Assembly: GCA_035654655.1 (NCBI GenBank)
Contig: DASRWI010000043.1
Span: 62,001-126,000, forward strand
DNA length: 64,000 nucleotides
From: DASRWI01 sp035654655
Lineage (GTDB): Bacteria; Bacteroidota; Ignavibacteria; Ignavibacteriales; Ignavibacteriaceae
Direction of reading: 5' to 3'
The position numbers and the translations under genes are program-made. The notes beneath the pieces are model-generated. The model did no database searches and was not told where the DNA came from. It saw nothing but the letters and a program-made list of their open reading frames with translations. Of the stretch, positions 53,322-62,392 are shown piece after piece (position 1 is the stretch's first letter; every line of letters starts with the position of its first letter).

Positions 53322-55016
53322 TCATACTTGCTGAACATTTATTTTTGGTGTTTTTGGTTTTAAAACTAAAATCTTAAAAGCTTCTGTAATTATAAATATA
53401 CTCATTAAAAGTAATATTATTCCTACAACTCCTGAAATAATATCATTTTTACTTGTGTTAACCCAAAAGTTGAGAGTATCTTTAACAAAAGGAACTATTA
53501 AAAGTATCAAGGACCATAAAGTCATTGTTGTCATAAGTATTGCCGGCCAAAGTGCATAATAATATTTCTTTCCTGTTTTAAATAACCACACTGATACTGC
53601 TATTAAAACAAGACTTGCAAGTAATTGATTGCTTGAACCAAATAAAGCCCAAGCTGATAAATAAGCCTTTTCATCACTTATCATAAGAAAAATAAATGGA
53701 AGTAATAATGTTACGAAAGCTGCTAAGTAAGCTCCTGCTTTAGAATTCCATCCAAATAATTCCTGGATAATATATCTTCCCAAACGCGTGGTTACATCAA
53801 GAGTGTCATAAACAAAAGTTGCAAAGGCTAATAATGCAAATGATAATGCTAAATTTGGATCTACTCCAATCAATCCAAGATAATATGCAATACCTTTTGC
53901 ATATATCATATTAGGATCAGCTTTCAATGAATCAGAACCTTTTGAAAGCATCATTACTGTACCTAAAGCTAATACTGCAACTAAAGCTTCAAGAAGCATT
54001 GCACCATAACCTACTCTTTTTGCATCAGATTCTTTTTCAATTTGTTTTGATGTTGTACCGGAGCTTACTATTCCATGAAATCCTGAACAGGCTCCGCAAG
54101 CAATTGTAATAAATAATAATGGGAATAACATCTTTGCATTGTCTATACTCTTTAAACCTTCTGTATTGAATGCAGGATAGTTAATTGAAAATCCTCCAAA
54201 CAAAGAACCCATTAGACTTATAGCTATTGTTAAATAAAGAAACCATCCGCCTAAGTAACCTCTCGGTTGAAGTAACAGCCACATAGGTAATACAGATGCT
54301 ATAAAACAATAAACTAATAAAATAGTATCCCATTGTTTTACACTAAAACCTGAAAAGAAATTTACTAAAGGCTGTGGAAGATTTGCACAATAATATATTA
54401 CAAAGATTAAGATCGGAATAAAAATTATAGTAGTAATCTTTAAATTTGCTTTAAACTTATAAAGTACAATCCCCATAGCAACACCAAGCAATAAATAAAT
54501 TATTGATGCTGAAGCTACTCCTGGTCCTAATGCATCTTCTTTTGAAACATTAATAAAAGTTTGAGCAGTAATATCCGTAAAGGCTATTATAACATAAACT
54601 AATGTCAACCATATAAATATTAAAAATATTTTATGAGAGTAAGGAGACATATACTGTTTCAATACTTCACCAATTGAAACTGCCTTATGTCTTATTGAAG
54701 CAATGAGACTTGTAAAATCGTGAACCCCACCAACAAAAATGGAACCTAAAATAATCCAAAGGATTGCAGGAACCCACCCGAACCATAATCCAGCTAAAAT
54801 AGGTCCAACAATTGGACCTGCAGCAGCAATTGCAGAAAAATGCTGCCCTAATAGAAGTGAATATTTAGCAGGTACATAATCCAGTCCATCATTCATCTCA
54901 CACGCAGGTGTTGCAACAGTATCATTTATCTCAATCCTTTTAGAAATAAATCTACCATAGAACACATACGCAGCTATCAATATTACTATTGATGCAATTA
55001 CAACCAGGGCTATCAT
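53322..55016 (-). CDS. cstA: Carbon starvation protein CstA family transporter
   Basis: A 564-residue integral membrane protein of the CstA family, which takes up peptides (pyruvate in BtsT-type members). Sixteen or so hydrophobic segments, with the family-typical SAIAAAGPIVGPILAGLWFGWVPA near residue 65, GGVHDFTSLIASIRHKAVSIGEV near 100, and SGFHGIVSSGTTSKQI near 325. It is shorter than the E. coli protein (about 700) but of the size of the common shorter form. It is divergent from ku; no two-component regulator of the BtsSR type is adjacent, although a LytS/LytTR pair is 1 kb away. Confidence 0.92.
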   Translation of the reverse strand: MIALVVIASIVILIAAYVFYGRFISKRIEINDTVATPACEMNDGLDYVPAKYSLLLGQHFSAIAAAGPIVGPILAGLWFGWVPAILWIILGSIFVGGVHDFTSLIASIRHKAVSIGEVLKQYMSPYSHKIFLIFIWLTLVYVIIAFTDITAQTFINVSKEDALGPGVASASIIYLLLGVAMGIVLYKFKANLKITTIIFIPILIFVIYYCANLPQPLVNFFSGFSVKQWDTILLVYCFIASVLPMWLLLQPRGYLGGWFLYLTIAISLMGSLFGGFSINYPAFNTEGLKSIDNAKMLFPLLFITIACGACSGFHGIVSSGTTSKQIEKESDAKRVGYGAMLLEALVAVLALGTVMMLSKGSDSLKADPNMIYAKGIAYYLGLIGVDPNLALSFALLAFATFVYDTLDVTTRLGRYIIQELFGWNSKAGAYLAAFVTLLLPFIFLMISDEKAYLSAWALFGSSNQLLASLVLIAVSVWLFKTGKKYYYALWPAILMTTMTLWSLILLIVPFVKDTLNFWVNTSKNDIISGVVGIILLLMSIFIITEAFKILVLKPKTPKINVQQV

Positions 55017-55189
55017 TAACCTAACTCCCTAATTAATTGAAATTCTTCTATTAATGTACATAATATTTCAGCAGTTTTAAATAAAAAAATACTTCCTGAC
55101 AAATGTAGGTTTTTAGTGTGATTATCTTTATAGAATCATTACGTGCTTATAACTATATAACTTACCTGTATTTACATTTTAATTATGAT

Positions 55190-55193
55190 GAGG
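55190..55193 (+). promoter_or_regulatory. Ribosome binding site that fixes the ku start
   Basis: GAGG at 55190-55193 lies 6 bases before ATG 55200, whereas the ATG at 55185 has no SD. It favours the 259-residue form. Confidence 0.55.
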
Positions 55194-55199
55194 CTTTAT

Positions 55200-55979
55200 A
55201 TGCGGGCAATGTGGAGTGGTGCAATTAGTTTTGGTTTAGTTAATATCCCAATAAAATTATATAGTGGTTCTGAAAGTAATTCTTTGGATTTACATATGCT
55301 CCGTAAAGGAGATCTTTCACCTATTAAATATCTTAAAGTTGCTGCAAATGATGGTAAGGAAGTTCCTTATTCTGATATTGTAAAAGGTTATAAGTATGCA
55401 GATGGTGAATATATTGAATTGGATGATAAGGATTTTGAAAGTGCTAATATTGCAAAAACAAAAACTCTTGACATACTTGATTTTGTTATGGAATCTGAAA
55501 TTGATTCACGTTATTACGAAAAACCGTATTACCTTGAGCCTGATAAAACAGGAGCAAAACCTTATGCTCTTTTAAGAGAAGCACTAAAGAAATCTAAGAA
55601 AGTTGGAATTGCAAGTTTTGTTATTAGGAACAGAGAAAATATTGGCGTTCTTAAACCATATGGAAAAGGCTTAATTCTTAATCAATTAAGATATGCAGAT
55701 GAATTACGAAGTATGGATGAATTAAAATTACCTGAGACAAAAGGAGTAAGTGATAAAGAAATTAAATTAGCTCTCACATTAATTGAGCAGCTTACTTCAA
55801 AGTTCAATCCTGAAAGTTATCACGATACTTATATTGATGATCTTAAAAAAATTATTGAAGATAAAGCAAAGGGAAGAAAGATTAAACCTAAAGGCAAAGA
55901 ACCTAAGCCTACTAAGGTTGTCGATATGATGGAACTTCTTAAGAAGAGCCTTAAAGAAAAAAGAAACAGAGCTGCTTAA
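55200..55979 (+). CDS. ku: Ku protein (prokaryotic non-homologous end joining)
   Basis: A 259-residue homodimeric ring protein that binds DNA double-strand ends and recruits LigD. The family start MRAMWSGAISFGLVNIPIKLY is at the ATG 55200; an earlier in-frame ATG at 55185 would add five residues without SD support. The typical motif KGYKYADGEYIELDDKDFE and the FVMESEIDSRYYEKPYYLEPDK core are present. It opens a plus-strand cassette with a small membrane protein, a PRC-barrel protein and the two LigD parts. Confidence 0.97.
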   Translation: MRAMWSGAISFGLVNIPIKLYSGSESNSLDLHMLRKGDLSPIKYLKVAANDGKEVPYSDIVKGYKYADGEYIELDDKDFESANIAKTKTLDILDFVMESEIDSRYYEKPYYLEPDKTGAKPYALLREALKKSKKVGIASFVIRNRENIGVLKPYGKGLILNQLRYADELRSMDELKLPETKGVSDKEIKLALTLIEQLTSKFNPESYHDTYIDDLKKIIEDKAKGRKIKPKGKEPKPTKVVDMMELLKKSLKEKRNRAA

Positions 55980-56004
55980 TGATTATTTATTGAAAGGTAA
56001 ATTA

Positions 56005-56178
56005 ATGGCAGAAATAAAAATTCAAGAAAAAAAACGCTCAATACTACCATGGGTAATTGTTATAGTAGTATTGGCAATAATTGCGATTGCCGCATATTGG
56101 TATTTCACACACGACGATAAAAATACAATGGAGAAAGTAGAACCTGATACAGGTATGGTATTAATTTTAGATAATTAA
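56005..56178 (+). CDS. Small single-pass membrane protein in the NHEJ cassette
   Basis: A 57-residue protein with a charged start (MAEIKIQEKKRS) and one membrane segment (ILPWVIVIVVLAIIAIAAYWYF), then an acidic tail. The start is ATG 56005 with AAAGG 8 bases upstream; an earlier TTG is also in frame. It lies 25 bases after ku and 10 bases before the PRC-barrel gene. I do not recognise it. It is small but plainly conserved-looking in layout and is in the middle of the repair operon, so it is probably expressed. Confidence 0.65.
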   Translation: MAEIKIQEKKRSILPWVIVIVVLAIIAIAAYWYFTHDDKNTMEKVEPDTGMVLILDN

Positions 56179-56188
56179 AGGAGATTTT

Positions 56189-57076
56189 ATGAGCAGCGAG
56201 AGAAGAGGATTAGTAAGATACGGAGAGTTGAAAGACTTCGAAGTTTCTGATTCCGATCAGGATATTCGGGGATGGGATGTTTATACTGGAGATAAAATAA
56301 AAATTGGTAAAGTTAAAGAAGTAATTGTTGATACCGATGCAATGAAGGTAAAGTATTTTGAAGTGACTCCTGAAGAAAAAATATTTTCAAAAGTTTCAAG
56401 AACATCGGACACAATGATTTTCCCAATTAGTATGGCACATCTTGAAGAAAAGAAAAAAAATGTTCACATATCTGCTATTGAAACCAGAACTGAATTGTTA
56501 ATTCCAATTATGGATGGTGTTCCTGTAAATGAACAATATTATAGGGATATAGCTAAATACAATAAAACAGATAACTATTATAACGATAAAGATTACGAGG
56601 ATAAAAATATAGTTAGTAGTTCAGAAAATAATCAGCAGCGTTTAGTAAGATACAAAGAGCATAAAGATGGTTCCTTATTTAGTAAATATTCTGATGTAAC
56701 AGGATGGGATGTATACAGCAATGACAATGTTAAAATTGGTGTTGTTGAAGATATTGTTTATGATAGAATTGCTAAAAAAATCCGTTACATCGAAGTAATT
56801 GTTAAAGATAAGAAAAAGAATATTCTTCTTCCTATCGGAAAAGCTTTTATTGATGAAAAAGATGATAAAGTATATGTTGATATAAAAGAACATTCAATTT
56901 ATAATCTACCTGAATATCGTAATGAAGTGATTGACAGAGATTATGAAGATTCATTGCGCCAGGCAATCAAACACGAAAGTCAGACAACTGAAGATTCTGA
57001 TGATGAATATTATAATACAACAGATTACTCTCAGGACAGATTTTACAGCAGAAGAAACAGAGGAGTTTGGTGGTAA
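56189..57076 (+). CDS. Double PRC-barrel protein in the NHEJ cassette
   Basis: A 295-residue cytoplasmic protein with two PRC-barrel domains. The first (about residues 5-100) contains RGWDVYTGDKIKIGKVKEVIVDTDAMKVKYFEV, the second (about 145-250) TGWDVYSNDNVKIGVVEDIVYDRIAKKIRYIEV; both start with LVRYxExKD. The two halves are an internal duplication. The C-terminal tail is acidic and Tyr/Arg-rich. PRC barrels bind proteins or RNA (RimM) or photosynthetic reaction-centre subunits, so an adaptor role is possible. It lies 10 bases after the small membrane protein and 3 bases before ligD-PE. No NHEJ role is established to my knowledge. Confidence 0.8.
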   Translation: MSSERRGLVRYGELKDFEVSDSDQDIRGWDVYTGDKIKIGKVKEVIVDTDAMKVKYFEVTPEEKIFSKVSRTSDTMIFPISMAHLEEKKKNVHISAIETRTELLIPIMDGVPVNEQYYRDIAKYNKTDNYYNDKDYEDKNIVSSSENNQQRLVRYKEHKDGSLFSKYSDVTGWDVYSNDNVKIGVVEDIVYDRIAKKIRYIEVIVKDKKKNILLPIGKAFIDEKDDKVYVDIKEHSIYNLPEYRNEVIDRDYEDSLRQAIKHESQTTEDSDDEYYNTTDYSQDRFYSRRNRGVWW

Positions 57077-57079
57077 TAT

Positions 57080-57700
57080 ATGGGCCTTAAGGAATATAAA
57101 GCTAAAAGAAAATTTGAAAAGACTTCTGAACCTGAAGGAAAAGAAAAAGCAACCAAAGGTGAACTTCGTTTTGTAATTCAAAAGCATCATGCCTCCAGGT
57201 TACATTATGATTTCAGGTTGGAATTGGATGGTGTTCTGAAAAGCTGGGCTGTTCCTAAAGGTCCTTCTCTTAATCCCGCTGATAAAAGGCTTGCAATGAT
57301 GGTTGAAGACCATCCTTATGACTATAAAGATTTTGAGGGTATCATTCCTAAAGATAATTATGGTGCCGGGGAAGTAATAGTATGGGATGAGGGCACTTAT
57401 CATTCATTACAATCTGAAGATTTTAAGGAAAGCATTAATTTTTTACACGAAGGACTTGCTAAAGGTGATTTAAAATTTTTCTTAAATGGTAAAAAACTTA
57501 AAGGTGGTTTTGGATTAGTAAAGATAAAAAGTAAAGATGATAACAGCTGGCTTCTTATTAAGAAAAAAGATGAATATGTAAGTGATGAAGATATAACAAA
57601 AAAAGACAGGTCAGTTAAAACGAATAAAAGTCTCGATGATATAAAGAAAAATACTGAAGCCGAAGAAAAATGGTCATCGAAAAAAAAAGTCCAAACATAA
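57080..57700 (+). CDS. ligD: LigD 3'-phosphoesterase domain protein (separate)
   Basis: A 206-residue protein corresponding to the phosphoesterase (PE) domain of LigD, which trims 3' ends before ligation. The conserved core FVIQKHHASRLHYDFRLELDGVL is at about residues 31-53, MMVEDHPYDYKDFEGIIPKDNYGAGEVIVWDEG at about 73-105, with metal-site histidines visible. It ends with a lysine-rich tail and overlaps the start of the Lig-Pol gene by 31 bases. In Mycobacterium and Pseudomonas the PE domain is fused to the polymerase and ligase; here it is a separate gene. I keep the symbol ligD as a split gene. Confidence 0.9.
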   Translation: MGLKEYKAKRKFEKTSEPEGKEKATKGELRFVIQKHHASRLHYDFRLELDGVLKSWAVPKGPSLNPADKRLAMMVEDHPYDYKDFEGIIPKDNYGAGEVIVWDEGTYHSLQSEDFKESINFLHEGLAKGDLKFFLNGKKLKGGFGLVKIKSKDDNSWLLIKKKDEYVSDEDITKKDRSVKTNKSLDDIKKNTEAEEKWSSKKKVQT

Positions 57701-59625
57701 AGATATCTCCCAAATTAAAGGGTAAGGCTTTACATAAGGTAAAGCCTATGCTCGCTACTTTATATAAAGAACCCTTTGATTCTGAAGATTGGGTTTATGA
57801 AATAAAATTTGACGGCTACCGTGCAGTTGCTGAAATAAATAAAAATGAAGTTGACTTACATTCAAGGAATCTTAATTCATTTAACACCCAATTTGCCCCG
57901 ATATATAAAGCCTTAAAAAGATTTAACTTCGAAGCTATTCTGGATGGCGAAATTGTTATACAGAATGAAGAGGGAAAATCTGATTTCCAATTATTACAAA
58001 ATTATCAAAAGACAGGTGAAGGTAATTTAATCTACTATGTTTTTGATATTCTTTATTATGAAGGTTATAACCTTACCAGTTTACCATTGTTAGAAAGAAA
58101 AAATATACTTCAGGAAATTCTTCCTGAAAGTGACAGCATTTTTTATAGTGACCATATTGAAAATAATGGAAAGGATTTCTTCAAGTTAGCACAGGAAAAA
58201 CAACTTGAAGGTATAATTGCAAAAAGAAAAGATAGCGGCTATTTAATTGGTAAACGTTCTAAAGATTGGCTAAAATTAAAAACTTTATTAAGACAGGAAG
58301 CAGTAATTGTCGGGTATACAAATCCTCGTGGTGCAAGAAAAGATTTGGGTGCTCTTGTTCTGGCAGTTTATGAAGGCGATGAACTGGTTTATATAGGACA
58401 TTCAGGTACAGGTTTTAATGAGAAAAGTTTGAATGATATTAAGAAAAAACTTGAACCTTATAAAATCGAAAAATCCCCTCTCAAAGAAAAAGTTAAGGGT
58501 TCATCAAACATAAATTGGGTTAAGCCAAAATTTGTTTGTGAAGTTAATTTTTCTGAATGGACTCAGGAAGGTTCAATGCGTCATCCGGTATTTATGGGAT
58601 TACGAAAAGATAAGGACGTAAAGGAAGTTACTAAAGAAAAACCAATGGAAGTAAAGGATATGGATGATTCCAAAAATTCAACAGATGAAGCAGAAGAAAA
58701 ATCGTCAAAAGGTAAACAAGGAAAAGATTGGGTTTTATCAATTGAAAAAAAGAAGTTAATAATTACCAATCCGGATAAAATATATTGGCCTGAAGATGGT
58801 TATACAAAAAAAGATTTAGTAGAATATTATCTTAAAGCTGCGCCTTACATACTCCCCTATTTGAAAGGACGTCCTGAATCTTTACTGCGACATCCTAATG
58901 GAATAAACGGGCAGGGTTTCTTTCAAAAAAACATTGGTGATACCACTCCTGAATGGATTGAAACCAGAGTAGTTCATTCTGATTCTGGAGATAAAGATAT
59001 CAATTATATGATTTGCAATGATAAAGCGACTTTAATTTATATGGCTAATCTTGGATGCATTGAAATAAATCCCTGGTTCTCAAGATTAGAATCTTTAGAC
59101 AATCCTGATTATATGGTGATTGATTTGGACCCTGAAGAAATTGAATTTGATAAAGTAATTGAAACTGCTTTAGCTGTTAAGGAAGTTTTAGATAAAGCTA
59201 AAGCAAAAAGTTTTGTTAAAACAAGCGGGGCAACGGGTATTCATATTTATGTTCCACTAAAAACAAAATATGATTATGATGTTTCAAAAGATTTTGCACA
59301 CGTTATTGCAAACCTTGCTAATAAATTAGTTCCTGATTTTACAAGCCTTGAAAGAAGTCCTTCAAAAAGAAAACATAAAGTTTATTTGGATTTTCTACAG
59401 AATAGAAGAGGTCAAACCTTAGCAGCACCTTATAGTGTGAGACCAAAACCAGGTGCCACTGTGGCTACTCCATTAGATTGGAAAGAAGTAAAACCAGGTT
59501 TACATCCATCTAATTTTACAATCAAAAATATTTTCAAACGTTTAGAAAAAAGAGGAGATACATTTAAAGGAATCTTTGGTCCCGGAATTGATATAGAAAA
59601 ATGTATAAATAATCTTCAGAAATAA
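57670..59625 (+). CDS. ligD: LigD ATP-dependent DNA ligase - polymerase
   Basis: A 651-residue enzyme with an N-terminal ligase (about 25-330) and a C-terminal primase-like polymerase (about 370-650). The ligase lysine is in YEIKFDGYRA near residue 45, with AILDGEIVI and KRSKDWLKLK following. In the polymerase, metal-binding DLDPEE is near 485, and TSGATGIHIYVPL near 515-528. The order ligase-polymerase and the separate PE gene form an arrangement also seen in several phyla. A charged hinge (about 320-370) joins the halves. It is the last gene of the cassette. Confidence 0.96.
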   Translation: MVIEKKSPNIKISPKLKGKALHKVKPMLATLYKEPFDSEDWVYEIKFDGYRAVAEINKNEVDLHSRNLNSFNTQFAPIYKALKRFNFEAILDGEIVIQNEEGKSDFQLLQNYQKTGEGNLIYYVFDILYYEGYNLTSLPLLERKNILQEILPESDSIFYSDHIENNGKDFFKLAQEKQLEGIIAKRKDSGYLIGKRSKDWLKLKTLLRQEAVIVGYTNPRGARKDLGALVLAVYEGDELVYIGHSGTGFNEKSLNDIKKKLEPYKIEKSPLKEKVKGSSNINWVKPKFVCEVNFSEWTQEGSMRHPVFMGLRKDKDVKEVTKEKPMEVKDMDDSKNSTDEAEEKSSKGKQGKDWVLSIEKKKLIITNPDKIYWPEDGYTKKDLVEYYLKAAPYILPYLKGRPESLLRHPNGINGQGFFQKNIGDTTPEWIETRVVHSDSGDKDINYMICNDKATLIYMANLGCIEINPWFSRLESLDNPDYMVIDLDPEEIEFDKVIETALAVKEVLDKAKAKSFVKTSGATGIHIYVPLKTKYDYDVSKDFAHVIANLANKLVPDFTSLERSPSKRKHKVYLDFLQNRRGQTLAAPYSVRPKPGATVATPLDWKEVKPGLHPSNFTIKNIFKRLEKRGDTFKGIFGPGIDIEKCINNLQK

Positions 59626-60384
59626 CTAAACAAATTTTATATCAATTATATCAGGAGTTATTCCATAATAATAAGGTAACCTTGTAAGTTGGTTAATACC
59701 TTCAACATCCTGTTCATTAAAATCAAAAATAACGCTTTGGAAGTTATCTTTTATAAAATTATTACTTTCACCGGAAAATTTTATTTTATACTCATTGTTT
59801 TCAATACTGTTGTAAATTTTTTCTTCCAATCCTTCAAGAACTTTATTTAAATCTTCTAAAGAATCCTGACTATTTGAAGCAAATACAAAGTTAACATAAG
59901 GTAGGGCAATCATATCTATAATTTCACCGCTGAAGCTTAATCCATTTGAAAATAAACCTTGCTCATAATTTTTATCCCCAACAACAATAATATTTTTTTT
60001 ATGAACTAAACTAATATCACTTGCAAGATGTATCTGCACATCAATATCATGAACTTCCTTAAAATATATTTTGCTGAATATTACCTCCAGGGAGGAGATA
60101 TCACCGTTAAGGTATATTTCATTAAGTTCCTTATCTTCTTTGGCAAAGTATAGGAAGGAATTTGATACTTCCCCTTCAAAAGAAATACCGTGTTTTGAAG
60201 AAATAAATAAATCTTTATGTTGAATAATATCAGCGGTTGATATTAGTCCAATATCATCTACTGTTTCTTTTAGCTTTGATGCAATAACCGAAGAAGGATG
60301 AAATTGAACCTTATTTTTCAGTTCATCACCTAATTGGTTGTAAATTAGTCTGCTAAAAATATTATCCGGTAATAGTAAATTCAT
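59626..60384 (-). CDS. MqnA/MqnD-like protein, divergent
   Basis: A 252-residue cytoplasmic protein of the periplasmic-binding-like fold. The pattern DDIGLISTADIIQHKDLFISSKHGISFEGEVSNSFLYF, then YLNGDISSLEVIFSKIYFKE and ALPYVNFVFAS, matches the MqnA/MqnD (futalosine-pathway menaquinone) family in order and spacing. The match is weak, and the segment with usual residues for chorismate binding is not clear. It may be a divergent paralog with a different ligand. It starts 78 bases away from the divergent acyl-CoA synthetase and ends against the 3' end of ligD. Confidence 0.5.
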   Translation of the reverse strand: MNLLLPDNIFSRLIYNQLGDELKNKVQFHPSSVIASKLKETVDDIGLISTADIIQHKDLFISSKHGISFEGEVSNSFLYFAKEDKELNEIYLNGDISSLEVIFSKIYFKEVHDIDVQIHLASDISLVHKKNIIVVGDKNYEQGLFSNGLSFSGEIIDMIALPYVNFVFASNSQDSLEDLNKVLEGLEEKIYNSIENNEYKIKFSGESNNFIKDNFQSVIFDFNEQDVEGINQLTRLPYYYGITPDIIDIKFV

Positions 60385-60496
60385 ATTCAGTTTCTTTTTT
60401 ATATTTAAATATAATAATTATATTATAAAATAATTTTTGATAAAGTTCAGTTTTAGTCAGGTTTGCTTAGATTAAATATGACTTATAACTATAATC

Positions 60497-60501
60497 AGGA
60501 G
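60497..60501 (+). promoter_or_regulatory. Ribosome binding site favouring a TTG start of the acyl-CoA synthetase
   Basis: AGGAG with 6 bases to TTG 60508. The earlier in-frame ATG at 60478 has no SD of this strength. Confidence 0.5.
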
Positions 60502-60507
60502 ATTATT

Positions 60508-62232
60508 TTGAAAAATTATAAACTATATAAAGTCCCACAAATATCTTCAGTTCAAGATATGCTTATTAAAACTGTTAATAAGTATGGTGATAAATTGGCA
60601 GTTGAAGATATAGCTGTTAATCCAATATCAAAGGCTTCATACAAAGAACTTCTTGATTATACTTTGAAGTTTGGTAATGCCTTGAAAAACTTAGGACTAA
60701 AAGAACGTTCCCATATTGCTGTCATTGGTGAGAACAGATTACAATGGGGTATCGCATATTTAACAGCAATGGCATTTAATTATGTAGTTGTACCAATTGA
60801 CAAAAATTTAAATGCAAATGAAATTTTAAATATTTTATATGAATCTGATTCAGAAGCTATAGTCTTTACAAACGATTTTGAAAATTTATTAAGTGAACAA
60901 AAAGGAATTTTCAAAAAGTTGAAATTTTTTATCAGTATGGATCATCTTGCTCATAAGGGAGAGTTTTTATCAATGAAAGAACTGATTGACAGTTACCCTC
61001 CTGAAAACATAAATAATCTACCCAAGATAAATCCTGATGAAATGGCGGAAATAATTTTTACATCCGGCTCTTTAGGCAGAGCCAAAGGGGTAATGTTAAG
61101 TCAAAAAAATATTTCCTCAAATTTAATGGATATGGTAAGTGCTTTGTTTATCTATCCTCAGGATAAATTTCTTTCAGTTCTTCCAATGCATCATACTTAT
61201 GAATGTACCTGTGGATTTTTATGCCCATTATATTGTGGTGCATCTGTTTCTTTTGCCCGCTCTTTAAAGACAATAACAGATGATATTCAAAGAGTAAAAG
61301 CAACAGTATTGCTTGGAGTTCCTTTATTATTTGATAAGATGTTCAAAAGAATTTATAAATCAATAAATGAAGATAAAGTAAAAAGTAAAATCATTAAACC
61401 GTTGATAAGAATTACGGATATAACAACTAAAGTTGGTTGGAATAGTTCAAAGAAAATTGTCTTTAGCGAACTGCATAATAAATTTGGAGGAGCTGTTAGA
61501 CTATTTATTGCCGGTGGTGCAGCCCCTGACCCTAAAACTGCTTTAGGTCTTAGAGAGTTTGGTTTCACTTTTCTTCAGGGATATGGTTTAACTGAAACTT
61601 CACCAATATTAGCATTAAATAAATTAAATCTTTTTAAAGATAATGCAGCAGGTATTCCTTTACCAAATGTAGATATAAAAATAAATAATCCTGATGCAGA
61701 TGGTGTTGGTGAAATATACGCTAAAGGTAAAAACGTAATGTTAGGTTATTATAGAAATGAAGCACTTACGAAAGAAGCCTTTGACGACGGATGGTTTAAA
61801 ACAGGTGATTTAGGTTGTTTTGATGAAGAGGGTTTCCTTCACATAAGTGGTAGAAAAAAGAATGTGATTATTGCCAATAATGGTAAAAATGTTTTTCCTG
61901 AAGAAATAGAAGACATTTTAAATAGAAGTCCTTTTATACAAGAGTGTATGGTATATGGAGAAAAAGATTCAAAGCATGATGAAATAATTGCTGCTCAAAT
62001 TTTCACCGATACCGAAGCATTTATTGAATATTCTGAGAAAAACAGCGTAAATATCTCTCAGGAGCTTGTTCATAAGTTAATTTCAGATGAAGTCAAGAAG
62101 GTAAATGCTGAACTTTCAAGTTTTAAGCAAATTAAAAAGTTTTATATTCGAGAGAAAGAATTTGAAAAAACTACTACTCAAAAAGTTAAAAGATACCTTG
62201 TGCATAATAACCAAATCGAATCACAGGACTAA
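60508..62232 (+). CDS. AMP-dependent acyl-CoA synthetase (FadD-like)
   Basis: A ligase that activates a fatty or similar acid with ATP and CoA. From TTG 60508 it is 574 residues, starting MKNYKLYKVPQISSVQDML; an alternative ATG at 60478 would add ten residues. The SD AGGAG favours the TTG. The ATP-binding loop is IIFTSGSLGRAKGVMLSQ (about 180-197), with YGLTETSP near 358, GWFKTGDLG near 428 and GRKKNVIIANNGKNVFPEEIE near 450. All the family motifs are seen. The substrate cannot be read; long-chain fatty acid is most likely. Confidence 0.9.
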   Translation: MKNYKLYKVPQISSVQDMLIKTVNKYGDKLAVEDIAVNPISKASYKELLDYTLKFGNALKNLGLKERSHIAVIGENRLQWGIAYLTAMAFNYVVVPIDKNLNANEILNILYESDSEAIVFTNDFENLLSEQKGIFKKLKFFISMDHLAHKGEFLSMKELIDSYPPENINNLPKINPDEMAEIIFTSGSLGRAKGVMLSQKNISSNLMDMVSALFIYPQDKFLSVLPMHHTYECTCGFLCPLYCGASVSFARSLKTITDDIQRVKATVLLGVPLLFDKMFKRIYKSINEDKVKSKIIKPLIRITDITTKVGWNSSKKIVFSELHNKFGGAVRLFIAGGAAPDPKTALGLREFGFTFLQGYGLTETSPILALNKLNLFKDNAAGIPLPNVDIKINNPDADGVGEIYAKGKNVMLGYYRNEALTKEAFDDGWFKTGDLGCFDEEGFLHISGRKKNVIIANNGKNVFPEEIEDILNRSPFIQECMVYGEKDSKHDEIIAAQIFTDTEAFIEYSEKNSVNISQELVHKLISDEVKKVNAELSSFKQIKKFYIREKEFEKTTTQKVKRYLVHNNQIESQD

Positions 62233-62249
62233 ATTTAGTACGGAAACAA

Positions 62250-62279
62250 TTGACATAGAGGTAAGTTAAATAGGATAAT
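62250..62279 (+). promoter_or_regulatory. Candidate promoter of the TPR gene (sigma70-like)
   Basis: TTGACA (62250-62255), 18 bases, then GATAAT (62274-62279), 113 bases before the start at 62393. It looks like a standard sigma70 promoter, but this lineage may use a variant sigma factor. Confidence 0.4.
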
Positions 62280-62392
62280 TGACCTTAAACAATATTATGT
62301 TTAATCTTGCTGAATATATTATAAAAGATTATTTTATAAAGAATTAGAAAAGACATTAAATAACTTATTAAAAAATAAAAAAGAAGGTGCTA

